A stretch of 64,000 nucleotides of DNA. Source: an uncultured SAR86 cluster bacterium. GTDB lineage: Bacteria; Pseudomonadota; Gammaproteobacteria; Magnimaribacterales; AG-339-G14. The notes beneath the pieces are model-generated. The model made no database searches, was not told where the DNA came from, and was given only the letters and a program-made list of their open reading frames with translations. Positions 46,307 to 54,048 of the stretch are shown in pieces. Position numbers and translations under genes: made by a program. The first letter of the stretch is position 1, and the number at the start of each line of letters is the position of its first letter. Where the stretch lies: NCBI GenBank assembly GCA_902525735.1, contig CABZIF010000001.1, forward strand, positions 1 to 64,000, given 5' to 3'.

Positions 46307-46315
46307 TGTGAATAA
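46307..46315 (-). promoter_or_regulatory. DnaA box in the nrdA/glpK divergent region
   Basis: TGTGAATAA is the reverse complement of TTATTCACA, a perfect TTATNCACA DnaA box in the nrdA direction. It lies about 135 nt upstream of the nrdA start. E. coli nrdAB is also controlled by DnaA, but one 9-mer in AT-rich DNA can occur by chance. Confidence 0.45.
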
Positions 46316-46334
46316 GTAGATATAAATATGACTC

Positions 46335-47786
46335 ATGAAAAGTTTCTTTATAACAATTGATCAAGGCACAACTAGTACAAGAGCCATACTTTATGACGAT
46401 AAAATAAGAAAACTAGACATCACACAAATTGAATTAACTCAATACTACCCAAAAGACGGTTGGGTAGAACATGATCTAGAAGAAATTTGGCTTTCCGTTA
46501 CTTCATGTGTCAGCGATTTAATTAAGAATAACTCTCTGAGATCCGATGAAATAGTAAGCATCGGTATTACGAATCAAAGAGAAACTGTTGCTATTTGGGA
46601 TAATAAAACACTGAAACCTTTATCTAGAGCAATTGTCTGGCAGGACAGAAGAACATCAATATACTGCCAAAAAATGAGAGAAGATGGAATTGAGGAAGTT
46701 ATTAAGGAAAAGACCGGACTTTTATTAGATCCTTATTTCTCTGCTTCAAAAATGAAATGGCTGAAGAATAATCTGGACCTGAAGAAAAATTCAAATTATC
46801 TTCTTGGGACAATTGATACGTTTTTAGTATCTAAATTAACTGAAGGTAAAAGTTTTTTAACTGATATTACTAATGCATCAAGAACATCTATATTTAACAT
46901 TCAGGATTGCAGATATGATGAAGATCTTCTTAAGATTTTTGATTTAGAGGACATTCAACTTCCTGAAGTAAAAGAAAATGCAGACTTTTTTGGCGAGACA
47001 GAATTGTTTGGAGGAAAAATTAGGATCTGTGGAGTCGCGGGAGACCAACAGGCAGCTTTAATAGGTCAAACATGTTTCGACCTGGGGTCGGTAAAGAGCA
47101 CGTATGGAACAGGATGTTTTTTGATGTTGAATACAGGACAAGATTTAGTGAAATCAAAAAATAAATTATTAACTACCATTGGATATAAACTGAATAATGA
47201 AATTACTTACGCATTGGAAGGAAGTATATTTGTTGCTGGATCTTCTATGCAGTTTTTAAGAGATAAGTTTAAATTTTTTAAGAAGGCAGAAGATTCAGAA
47301 GAGTTAGCTTTAGAAGCTGATAAGCATTCAAATGTTTTTTTAGTGCCAGCGTTTGCAGGTCTTGGAGCCCCTCATTGGGTGCCAGATGCTAAAGGAGCAA
47401 TATTTGGGTTAACCCTAAATTCAGGTATTGAGGAATTGACGTTAGCAACGCTTGAATCTATAGCATTTCAAACAAGAGAGCTGTTAGAGGCCATGAAAGC
47501 TGATGGAGGGGAAATATCTTCTATAAAGGTTGACGGTGGAATGTCTAACAATTCTTTTTTCTCGCAACTATTGGCTGATACGCTAAAAACAGAAATTTAT
47601 AGACCTGAAGATATTGAAACAACGGCATTAGGAGCGACATACCTCGCTGCCATCGGGTCAGGATTTGCTAAAAAGGAAGATTTAAAAGATTTTTGGAAAG
47701 TTGATGAAAAGTTTCTTCCAAAAAATGATCTAGATAGTAAGTTTAAGGCTTGGCAGAAGTATTTAAAAAAACTAATCGAGCAATAA
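46335..47786 (+). CDS. glpK: glycerol kinase
   Basis: A 483-residue FGGY kinase making glycerol-3-phosphate from glycerol and ATP. It has TIDQGTTSTRAILYD, WVEHDLEEIW, GITNQRETVAIWD, the STYGTGCFLMLNTG phosphate loop and IKVDGGMSNNSFFSQLLAD. No glpF or glpD is adjacent. Its end overlaps the convergent argF by 15 nt. Confidence 0.96.
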   Translation: MKSFFITIDQGTTSTRAILYDDKIRKLDITQIELTQYYPKDGWVEHDLEEIWLSVTSCVSDLIKNNSLRSDEIVSIGITNQRETVAIWDNKTLKPLSRAIVWQDRRTSIYCQKMREDGIEEVIKEKTGLLLDPYFSASKMKWLKNNLDLKKNSNYLLGTIDTFLVSKLTEGKSFLTDITNASRTSIFNIQDCRYDEDLLKIFDLEDIQLPEVKENADFFGETELFGGKIRICGVAGDQQAALIGQTCFDLGSVKSTYGTGCFLMLNTGQDLVKSKNKLLTTIGYKLNNEITYALEGSIFVAGSSMQFLRDKFKFFKKAEDSEELALEADKHSNVFLVPAFAGLGAPHWVPDAKGAIFGLTLNSGIEELTLATLESIAFQTRELLEAMKADGGEISSIKVDGGMSNNSFFSQLLADTLKTEIYRPEDIETTALGATYLAAIGSGFAKKEDLKDFWKVDEKFLPKNDLDSKFKAWQKYLKKLIEQ

Positions 47787-48668
47787 ATACTCAAGAATGG
47801 CTTTTTGAACGTGCATTCTGTTTTCAGCTTGCACCCATACTTTAGATGATTGATCCTCTAACATATCAACAGTTATTTCTTCTCCTCTGTGTGCCGGCAA
47901 ACAATGCAAAAAAATTGATTTATCTTTAGCCTTCTTCATATCATCTGTAGAAACGAAAAATTCTTTAAAGATTTTCTTTCTGTCTTTCAACTTTGTATTT
48001 GAACTCATTGAAGTCCAAACATCAGTTGTCACTATATCCGCGTTCTTTAGGGCATCTTCTTTGTTTGTCTCTAAAGATACGAACTTTTTAGAAGATTCTA
48101 AAATATTCGCATTTGGCTCATACCCTTTTGGACAAAAAATTGATAATTCAAAATTCAATAATTTGGCTGCCTCAATATAAGAATTGCACACATTGTTTCC
48201 ATCGCCTATCCAACAGACCTTTTCTAAGTTCTTGCCCTCGGAAACTTCCCGGAAAGTCATAAGATCTGCCATTATTTGGCAGGGATGAAATAAATTAGTT
48301 AAGCCATTTATTATAGGAACAGAAGAGTTTTGGGAAAATATTTCTAATTTTTCATGATTATCTGTTCTTAAGACTATTATATCTAGCAGGGATGATAAAA
48401 CTTTTGCCGTATCTGATATGGGCTCACCTCTGGAGAGCTGTAACTCACTACCCGAAAGAAATATAGAACTTCCTCCCAGATTATTAATGCCAACCTCGAA
48501 AGAAACTCTTGTTCTGGTTGAGGGTTGTTCAAAAACAAGTCCTAAAATCTTACCTTTTAAAGTTTTTTCAGTCTCATTAGAATTTTTGAGTTCAATCCCT
48601 CTTTCAATTATTGAAACAAATTCTTGATTTGAGATTTTTTCGAAATTTAAAAAATGTTTTGGTCCCAT
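47772..48668 (-). CDS. argF: ornithine carbamoyltransferase
   Basis: A 298-residue enzyme making citrulline from ornithine and carbamoyl phosphate. The carbamoyl-phosphate site is in QPSTRTRVSFEVGI, and the ornithine and Cys loop in FLHCLPAHRGEE. NGLTNLFHPCQIMADLMTF and the VCWIGDGNNVCNSY block are also typical. It is transcribed divergently from serA across a 49-nt gap. argF and argI cannot be told apart by sequence here. Confidence 0.94.
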   Translation of the reverse strand: MGPKHFLNFEKISNQEFVSIIERGIELKNSNETEKTLKGKILGLVFEQPSTRTRVSFEVGINNLGGSSIFLSGSELQLSRGEPISDTAKVLSSLLDIIVLRTDNHEKLEIFSQNSSVPIINGLTNLFHPCQIMADLMTFREVSEGKNLEKVCWIGDGNNVCNSYIEAAKLLNFELSIFCPKGYEPNANILESSKKFVSLETNKEDALKNADIVTTDVWTSMSSNTKLKDRKKIFKEFFVSTDDMKKAKDKSIFLHCLPAHRGEEITVDMLEDQSSKVWVQAENRMHVQKAILEYLLLD

Positions 48669-48717
48669 GGAATTTAGACTATAGAATTGCGAATCTGTTA
48701 ATTTTTTTCAAAGTTTT

Positions 48718-49899
48718 ATGAATTTTAAAGTAAAAACACATAATGCCATAGCTGAATCAGGCCTTACTATGTTAACTGAAGCTAGTTTTTCTGTTTCAGA
48801 AGAGGAAAACGATCCTGATGCAATTATCCTAAGGAGTTACAAACTGCCTGTAGATGAGTTGAATAACTCTCTTAAAGCTGTTGCTAGAGCGGGAGCCGGA
48901 TTTAACAATGTTCCTGTTAAAGAATGCTCTGAAAAAGGAATAGTTGTTTTTAATACTCCAGGTGCAAATGCAAATGCTGTTAAGGAAATTGTTCTTGCAG
49001 GCCTGCTTATGTCATCAAGAGGAATATATGCTGGAGCTAGCTTTGTTAATGAAATAGATGGCATCGACTCTAAAGATTTAAAGGCACACATAGAATTAGG
49101 TAAAAAAGAATTTAAAGGAAGGGAGCTCAAGGGATCAACCTTGGGCGTTGTAGGAATGGGGGCTATTGGAGCTCAAGTAGCTGGAATGGGAGTTTTTCTT
49201 GATATGGAAGTTATAGGATACGACCCAGCCATTACTGTAGAAGCAGCTTGGAAATTGCCGAATAATGTTTCTAGAACGGATAATTTAAAAACTATATTCA
49301 CAAACTCTGACTATGTTACGTTACACGTCCCAGCTATTGAGGCCACAAAAAACTTAATTGACCATTCTGTTCTCTCTGAATGCAAAGCAGGTTTAAAACT
49401 GATTAATTTTGCTCGAGACGAGATAGTTGACTCTGGAGCAATCATAAGAGCACTTGAGTCAGGGCTACTCGGCTCATACGTTACGGATTTTGCAGATCTT
49501 GATCTTATAAAGAGAGCCAAAGAAGTTGGAGATGTAATTATTTTGCCTCATATTGGAGCTAGTACTAGACAAGCAGAAGAAAATTGTTCTGTTATGGCGG
49601 CAGATCAACTTAGAGACTTTCTGGAAAATGGAAATATTAAAAATTCTGTGAATTTTCCAGAATTAATCGAAGAAAGACAGTCAGATTTTAGACTAACTTT
49701 GTCAAATCGAAACGTTGCAGGAATGATTGGTCAAATAACAACAATCCTAGCTGAAAATAACATTAATATCATAGAATTGATCAATAAAAGCAGAGAAGAA
49801 ATTGCATACAATGTAATTGATCTTGAAACCAAACCCTCTGATAAAGTAATTGAGGATTTAGAGGCTTTAGAAAACGTTATAAATGTGAGAGCTATATAA
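48718..49899 (+). CDS. serA: D-3-phosphoglycerate dehydrogenase
   Basis: A 393-residue short-form PGDH, the first step of serine synthesis. It has AVARAGAGFNNVPV, the Rossmann loop VVGMGAIGAQVAGMG, the Arg in INFARDEIVDSG, the catalytic His in ILPHIGASTRQAEEN, and a C-terminal ACT domain (about residues 322-393). The ACT ligand loop reads SNRNVAGMIGQIT rather than the usual N-x-P-G, so serine feedback cannot be assumed. It is followed 4 nt later by an SDR gene. Confidence 0.92.
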   Translation: MNFKVKTHNAIAESGLTMLTEASFSVSEEENDPDAIILRSYKLPVDELNNSLKAVARAGAGFNNVPVKECSEKGIVVFNTPGANANAVKEIVLAGLLMSSRGIYAGASFVNEIDGIDSKDLKAHIELGKKEFKGRELKGSTLGVVGMGAIGAQVAGMGVFLDMEVIGYDPAITVEAAWKLPNNVSRTDNLKTIFTNSDYVTLHVPAIEATKNLIDHSVLSECKAGLKLINFARDEIVDSGAIIRALESGLLGSYVTDFADLDLIKRAKEVGDVIILPHIGASTRQAEENCSVMAADQLRDFLENGNIKNSVNFPELIEERQSDFRLTLSNRNVAGMIGQITTILAENNINIIELINKSREEIAYNVIDLETKPSDKVIEDLEALENVINVRAI

Positions 49900-49903
49900 A
49901 AAT

Positions 49904-50686
49904 ATGACTAAATCAGAAAGAGCAACAGCAATAGTAACTGGTTCTAGTAGGGGCGTAGGAGCCTCTACAGCTATTAAACTTGCTTCTAAGGGTTGGAACG
50001 TAACAATTACATGTTCTAGCTCCGAAAAAGAAGCTATTGAGGTTTCTGAAGAATGTAAAAGCTTGGGCGGTGAGACCTTGGTAATAAAATCAGATGTGTC
50101 TGAAGAGAAAAACTGCAAAGATGTTGTCGATCAAACAATAAAAAAATGGGGAAGACTAGACGCTTTGATTAATAATGCAGGAACCACAAAATTTAATGCT
50201 CATGAAAACCTATCTGGCTTAACCTCAGAAGATTTTCTAAGGCTTTATAGTGTAAATACTGTTGGACCTTACATGATGCTTAAAGAAGCCCAATCACATC
50301 TACTTGAAAGTTCCAACCCTAGTGTCGTAAACGTGGGTTCTATAGCTGGGGTAACAGGAATTGGAAGTTCAATTGCATACGCTTCATCAAAGGGAGCTTT
50401 GTTGAATATGACAAAGTCATTAGCACGTGCTTTAGGACCAATTAGAGTAAATGCAATATGCCCAGGGTTTATTCAAGGCGATTGGTTAAGGAATGGTCTT
50501 GGAGATGAAGTTTACGAGATGGTTAAAGAAGCAACAGAAAAATCTACACCTTTAAAATTAACAGTTACTGCTGATCAAGTAGCTGATTCAATCATATATT
50601 TTGTTGAGGATGCTGTCACAACAACAGGCGAAACTCTTTTGTTAGATGGGGGGATGCACCTTGGTGGCCCAGTTCCCCTAAAATAA
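49904..50686 (+). CDS. short-chain dehydrogenase/reductase, FabG-like
   Basis: A 260-residue classical SDR. The cofactor motif is VTGSSRGVGASTAIKLASKG, followed by NNAG, the catalytic Ser in VGSIAGVTGIGSS and YASSK, the substrate loop CPGFIQGDWLRNGLG, and the C-terminal LLLDGGMHLGGP. The substrate is unknown; FabG itself usually sits in a fab cluster, which is not seen here. It probably shares a transcript with serA. Confidence 0.85.
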   Translation: MTKSERATAIVTGSSRGVGASTAIKLASKGWNVTITCSSSEKEAIEVSEECKSLGGETLVIKSDVSEEKNCKDVVDQTIKKWGRLDALINNAGTTKFNAHENLSGLTSEDFLRLYSVNTVGPYMMLKEAQSHLLESSNPSVVNVGSIAGVTGIGSSIAYASSKGALLNMTKSLARALGPIRVNAICPGFIQGDWLRNGLGDEVYEMVKEATEKSTPLKLTVTADQVADSIIYFVEDAVTTTGETLLLDGGMHLGGPVPLK

Positions 50687-51050
50687 ATACTTTAACCTGT
50701 TAATTTTTCTTTAATAGAAAAATGCAACATTTTTTTTTAATTTATAAGATTATTTATCAATAAAAAATTTTTTTTTTATATTTTTTTTTAAATATTTTGC
50801 TCAAGTTACACACAAACTCATCAAACTGCTTCAAATTCAAAAAATTTCAACTCCATCAATGATATAGCCATGCACTTTTATAATGCATTTATAAACTATT
50901 GATTTTATTGTTTTTTTTATATTGATCATTTTTTAACCAATTTAAGTTGAGTCCCTTTTACATAAGGGCCTCAGTTAAAAAGATTTTTTTATCCAAAGAC
51001 TTATCCACAGATTCTGTGGATAAAAAAAATCTCTTTGTTACGATATATAA
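50687..51050. other. gene-free 364-bp AT-rich region with DnaA-box cluster
   Basis: This is the only stretch above 300 bp without a gene. It opens with a weak AT hairpin (ATTTTTCT/AGAAAAAT, 50703-50723) ahead of a T-run, perhaps a terminator for the SDR gene. An almost pure A+T block follows at about 50726-50800. Its right end holds three DnaA-box-like sequences arranged as a palindrome at 50989-51023. I see no coding frame, tRNA or known RNA in it. It could be a DnaA-binding locus, an origin or a titration site; see findings. Confidence 0.7.
50989..51023. promoter_or_regulatory. cluster of three DnaA boxes with a perfect palindrome
   Basis: TTATCCAAA (50989-50997, one mismatch), TTATCCACA (51001-51009, consensus) and TGTGGATAA (51015-51023, consensus on the minus strand). 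The last two form a perfect inverted repeat with 11-bp arms about one T. Arms of T7 and A8 flanked by AGA/TCT extend a second, alternative pairing between the outer two boxes. The palindrome ends 27 nt before ung. Confidence 0.7.
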
Positions 51051-51722
51051 ATGGATTTTGCTATACCAAAAGAGTGGGAAAATTTTTTATCAAATGAGCT
51101 AAAAAAAGAGTATATGCTATCGTTGAAACTGAGACTTAAAGAAGAAAAAGCACTTCACAAAAAAATCTTTCCTTCAGAAAGAGAAATCTTTAAAGCTTTT
51201 GAATTAACGTCTCCAGAAAAAACTAAAGTAATTATTTTAGGACAAGATCCTTACCATAATCCTAACCAAGCAAACGGTTTATGTTTCTCTGTGAAAAAGA
51301 ATCAGGCTTTGCCTCCTTCATTAAAAAATATATACAAAGAAATTGAAGAAGACTTGGGAATAAAAAATGGTACGAATGGAGATTTATCTGATTGGGCAAA
51401 ACAAGGCGTACTTTTGATAAATTCTTCTCTAACAGTAGAGCAAGGCATTCCCGGTTCCCACCTAAAGTTTGGATGGGAAGAATTTACGGACCACATAATT
51501 AAATCTTTCAATATGAAAAAGGATATTGTTTTTATGTTATGGGGGAAATTTGCCGTTAATAAGAAAAAATTTATTAATCAAGAAAGACATTTTGTTCTTG
51601 AAGCCTCTCATCCATCGCCACTCTCTTACTATAAAGGCTTTTTTGGTTGCAAACACTTTAGCAAATGCAATGCTTTTTTAAAAAGCTCAGGAAGAAAAGA
51701 GATAAATTGGAAAATTATATAG
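51051..51722 (+). CDS. ung: uracil-DNA glycosylase, family 1
   Basis: A 223-residue base-excision enzyme removing uracil from DNA. The water-activating motif is ILGQDPYHNPNQANGLCFSV, the leucine-loop motif is ASHPSPLSYYKGFFGCKHFS, and LLINSSLTVEQG and FMLWGKFA lie between. The length matches E. coli Ung (229). Its end overlaps the convergent ygfZ by 8 nt. Confidence 0.96.
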   Translation: MDFAIPKEWENFLSNELKKEYMLSLKLRLKEEKALHKKIFPSEREIFKAFELTSPEKTKVIILGQDPYHNPNQANGLCFSVKKNQALPPSLKNIYKEIEEDLGIKNGTNGDLSDWAKQGVLLINSSLTVEQGIPGSHLKFGWEEFTDHIIKSFNMKKDIVFMLWGKFAVNKKKFINQERHFVLEASHPSPLSYYKGFFGCKHFSKCNAFLKSSGRKEINWKII

Positions 51723-52413
51723 ATTCGATATTTAAAAATTTAATTCTTTTAAGATTTTTATCAAATAACTCTTTCTTAATAGCAGATTTGTCTTTAAAAG
51801 TTATCAAACCTTTATTTCGTTCTTCGGAGACGACTTGCCCTAACTTTTTACCGTCTTTATCGAAAACATAATCTTGTTCTTTTAAAAAGTTTTCGTCGTT
51901 GACACTAAATTTTGCAAGACTAAATTTAAGTTTGCCTCTGTAATGCATCCTTGCAATGACTTCTTGACCAGTAAAACATCCTTTTTCAAAACTAATTAGA
52001 CCTAAATTCTGATAATTTAATTCATGCGGAGTGAAAGCTTCAGAAATTGACTCGTTTATTTCAACAAAACCTTTTTCAATGCAATCAAGTTTCCAATCTG
52101 ATAATGGAATTATTTCGATGCCATTTATTGCGTTATCTATAAATTCAATTTTTGTTTTAAAGAAAACTGCGTACTTTTCTAGATGATTTTTAAATTTTCT
52201 TGCTACAGTATTGTTAACAAAAATTAAAAAACCTGAACCAGTTTTTAAAATTTTAAAAACCGCTATTATTCTGCCTTTCACATTGCAAATAGCACTGATT
52301 GACATTTTGCTTTCTGACGCAAAATTTATGTCATTAGTAATTTGACCTTGAAGAAATTCGGCAGAATCAACACCTGAAATTTGTATAATAGAGTCTGAGG
52401 AAGAAATATTCAT
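51715..52413 (-). CDS. ygfZ: YgfZ/GcvT-fold folate-binding Fe-S cluster maturation protein
   Basis: A 232-residue protein with the YgfZ signature FEKGCFTGQEVIARMHYRGK around residues 143-162, including the conserved Cys. It starts with SGVDSAEFLQGQITNDI. YgfZ supports assembly or repair of certain Fe-S enzymes with folate. It is shorter than E. coli YgfZ (326), as in compact genomes. It is divergent from sdhE across a 24-nt gap, as ygfZ and ygfY are in E. coli. Confidence 0.9.
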   Translation of the reverse strand: MNISSSDSIIQISGVDSAEFLQGQITNDINFASESKMSISAICNVKGRIIAVFKILKTGSGFLIFVNNTVARKFKNHLEKYAVFFKTKIEFIDNAINGIEIIPLSDWKLDCIEKGFVEINESISEAFTPHELNYQNLGLISFEKGCFTGQEVIARMHYRGKLKFSLAKFSVNDENFLKEQDYVFDKDGKKLGQVVSEERNKGLITFKDKSAIKKELFDKNLKRIKFLNIESI

Positions 52414-52437
52414 GTTCAGTCTTTATTTTACAATTTA

Positions 52438-52701
52438 ATGGACAAAAAAGAGAGCTCATTTTTACTCGATAAGGCTATGTTTAAAAGCAGAAGAGGTCTG
52501 AATGAATTGGACCAAATTTTAGTTCCATTTGTAACAAAAAAATTTCAACAACTTGAAGAATTAGAAAAAATTCTTTTTTTGGAGTTATTAGAGTTCGAAG
52601 ATATAGATTTAGCAGATTTAATTCTATATAAAAAAATACAATCCTCAGAAAAGTTTAAAAAAATTATTTCGAAAATAATTGAATTTTCTAATGAAATTTA
52701 G
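52438..52701 (+). CDS. sdhE: FAD assembly factor SdhE
   Basis: An 87-residue helical protein of the SdhE/CptB (YgfY) family, which attaches FAD covalently to succinate dehydrogenase. The RGxxE motif is present (SRRGLNELDQIL, about residues 18-29), and LLEFEDIDLADLILYKK matches the second half. It is divergent from ygfZ and just upstream of the rpoE promoter. Confidence 0.88.
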   Translation: MDKKESSFLLDKAMFKSRRGLNELDQILVPFVTKKFQQLEELEKILFLELLEFEDIDLADLILYKKIQSSEKFKKIISKIIEFSNEI

Positions 52702-52703
52702 CT

Positions 52704-52730
52704 GAACTTATGCACAATGCACCTGTCAAA
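52704..52730 (+). promoter_or_regulatory. sigma-E-type promoter upstream of rpoE
   Basis: GAACTT (52704-52709), 16 nt, TCAAA (52726-52730). This matches the E. coli sigma-E pattern GGAACTT-N15/16-TCAAA except for the first G. It ends 16 nt before the rpoE ATG, implying self-activation with a very short leader. Confidence 0.7.
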
Positions 52731-52746
52731 CTGAAAAAGGACAATA

Positions 52747-53331
52747 ATGGACAAAGAAATAGCTCTTATAGAATTGGTCAAAAAGGGCGATAAGAAGGCC
52801 TACAATACCCTTGTTTTGAAATATCAAGACAGATTGGTCTTTTCTGTCTACAAATTTTTGAAAGATTTTGAGCTTGCTCAGGACATAGCTCAAGAAGCTT
52901 TTATAAAAGCTTATAAAAATATAGAAAAATTTAGAGGTGATAGCCAGTTTTACACTTGGATTTACAGAATAGCTATAAATACTGCTAAGAACGTAATCTC
53001 GACTAAAGCTCGAGCATCGGAAGTGTACGATAATGACACGACCGACCAATTATTATCTGAATCTGCTACGACGTCTGAAAATCCAGAAAATATTCTTCAA
53101 GCTGAGCAGTTAAGATCTGAAATTAATAAGGCTTTGCAAAATTTGCCTGAAGATATTCGAGTAACATTAAGTTTGCGTGAATTTGATGGGCTTAGCTATG
53201 AAGAAATAGCCAAGGTTCTCAGTTGTCCTATAGGTACTGTGAGATCCAGGATTCACAAAGGGCGTGAGATGCTAGATCAAACTTTTTCGAAATATAACCT
53301 GTCTAATTTTGAGGCTAGAAAATATGAATGA
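52747..53331 (+). CDS. rpoE: RNA polymerase sigma factor RpoE (sigma-E, ECF)
   Basis: A 194-residue ECF sigma factor directing the envelope-stress response. Region 2 is seen in FSVYKFLKDFELAQDIAQE and FRGDSQFYTWIYRIAINTAK; region 4 in LPEDIRVTLSLREFDGLSY and SCPIGTVRSRIHKGREML. It is followed by a membrane-anchored anti-sigma gene overlapping by 8 nt and by a DegP-type protease, the standard RpoE neighbourhood. Confidence 0.95.
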   Translation: MDKEIALIELVKKGDKKAYNTLVLKYQDRLVFSVYKFLKDFELAQDIAQEAFIKAYKNIEKFRGDSQFYTWIYRIAINTAKNVISTKARASEVYDNDTTDQLLSESATTSENPENILQAEQLRSEINKALQNLPEDIRVTLSLREFDGLSYEEIAKVLSCPIGTVRSRIHKGREMLDQTFSKYNLSNFEARKYE

Positions 53332-54034
53332 AACTTTAGAAGAAAGATTATCAATGTTAATGGATGGAGAAGTTACTCCATTCGAAACCAAAAGGCTTGT
53401 AGACGAAATTGACTGCAATCCTCATATGAAAGCTCTTTGGCTTAGGATGAATAAGCAAAGGGCAGCTCTAAAAGGGGAGCTTATAGATCCAGCCCTTGAT
53501 ATCTCTTCCTCAGTAATGATCCATTTAAACTCAACCTCTCAAACAAGTTCTCTTTTAAATACAAAACCCTGGCATATTTCACATTTTTTCCCTACACATT
53601 ATTTAAAGGCTTGCTGTTATTTATTAGGTTTTTTCCTAGTTCTTTCATCTCCTCTACTCAATCTAAATAACTTTTCTCCTTCAGACTCTTTCTCCAAAAC
53701 AAATTCTTCCAAAACTTTTAACAAAAATTTACCTTCACCAGGAAACGAAGCTCTTCTTGTTGATCTGGGTTCTAATTTTAATGGTAATTTAAAAAATTAT
53801 AGAATGGTGTCTGAAAACGCTTTAGAAGCTAATTATCAATTAGCTGGCAACGAAGCAGTGAAAATTAAAGTCTTTTTTAACGACGTGCCTCAGAGAGAAA
53901 AATTAAATTTACTTGAAAGTGGAATAACACTTCACACAAAAGCTGGAAATGAACCAATTGTCCTAAATGTTTCTAGCGATCAAATTTCTAATAGTAAGTT
54001 AATAAAAATTTCCAACACCTTTTTTAAAAAATAA
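53324..54034 (+). CDS. rseA: anti-sigma-E factor RseA-like
   Basis: A 236-residue protein. The N-terminal LEERLSMLMDGEVTPFETKR is the RseA sigma-binding start. A single membrane span lies at about residues 88-108 (LKACCYLLGFFLVLSSPLL), followed by a periplasmic domain of about 125 residues. I use ATG 53324 because it begins just before the conserved region; a TTG at 53309 is less likely. The periplasmic part has little resemblance to a recognisable RseA C-terminus and may have taken over sensing, as rseB is not found next door. Confidence 0.82.
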   Translation: MNETLEERLSMLMDGEVTPFETKRLVDEIDCNPHMKALWLRMNKQRAALKGELIDPALDISSSVMIHLNSTSQTSSLLNTKPWHISHFFPTHYLKACCYLLGFFLVLSSPLLNLNNFSPSDSFSKTNSSKTFNKNLPSPGNEALLVDLGSNFNGNLKNYRMVSENALEANYQLAGNEAVKIKVFFNDVPQREKLNLLESGITLHTKAGNEPIVLNVSSDQISNSKLIKISNTFFKK

Positions 54035-54048
54035 AATTTGTAATTTAT

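Noticed and set aside
50981-51032. Palindrome before ung, considered as a rho-independent terminator.
   Set aside because: On neither strand does the hairpin end in a T-run in the right position; the arms are consensus DnaA boxes.
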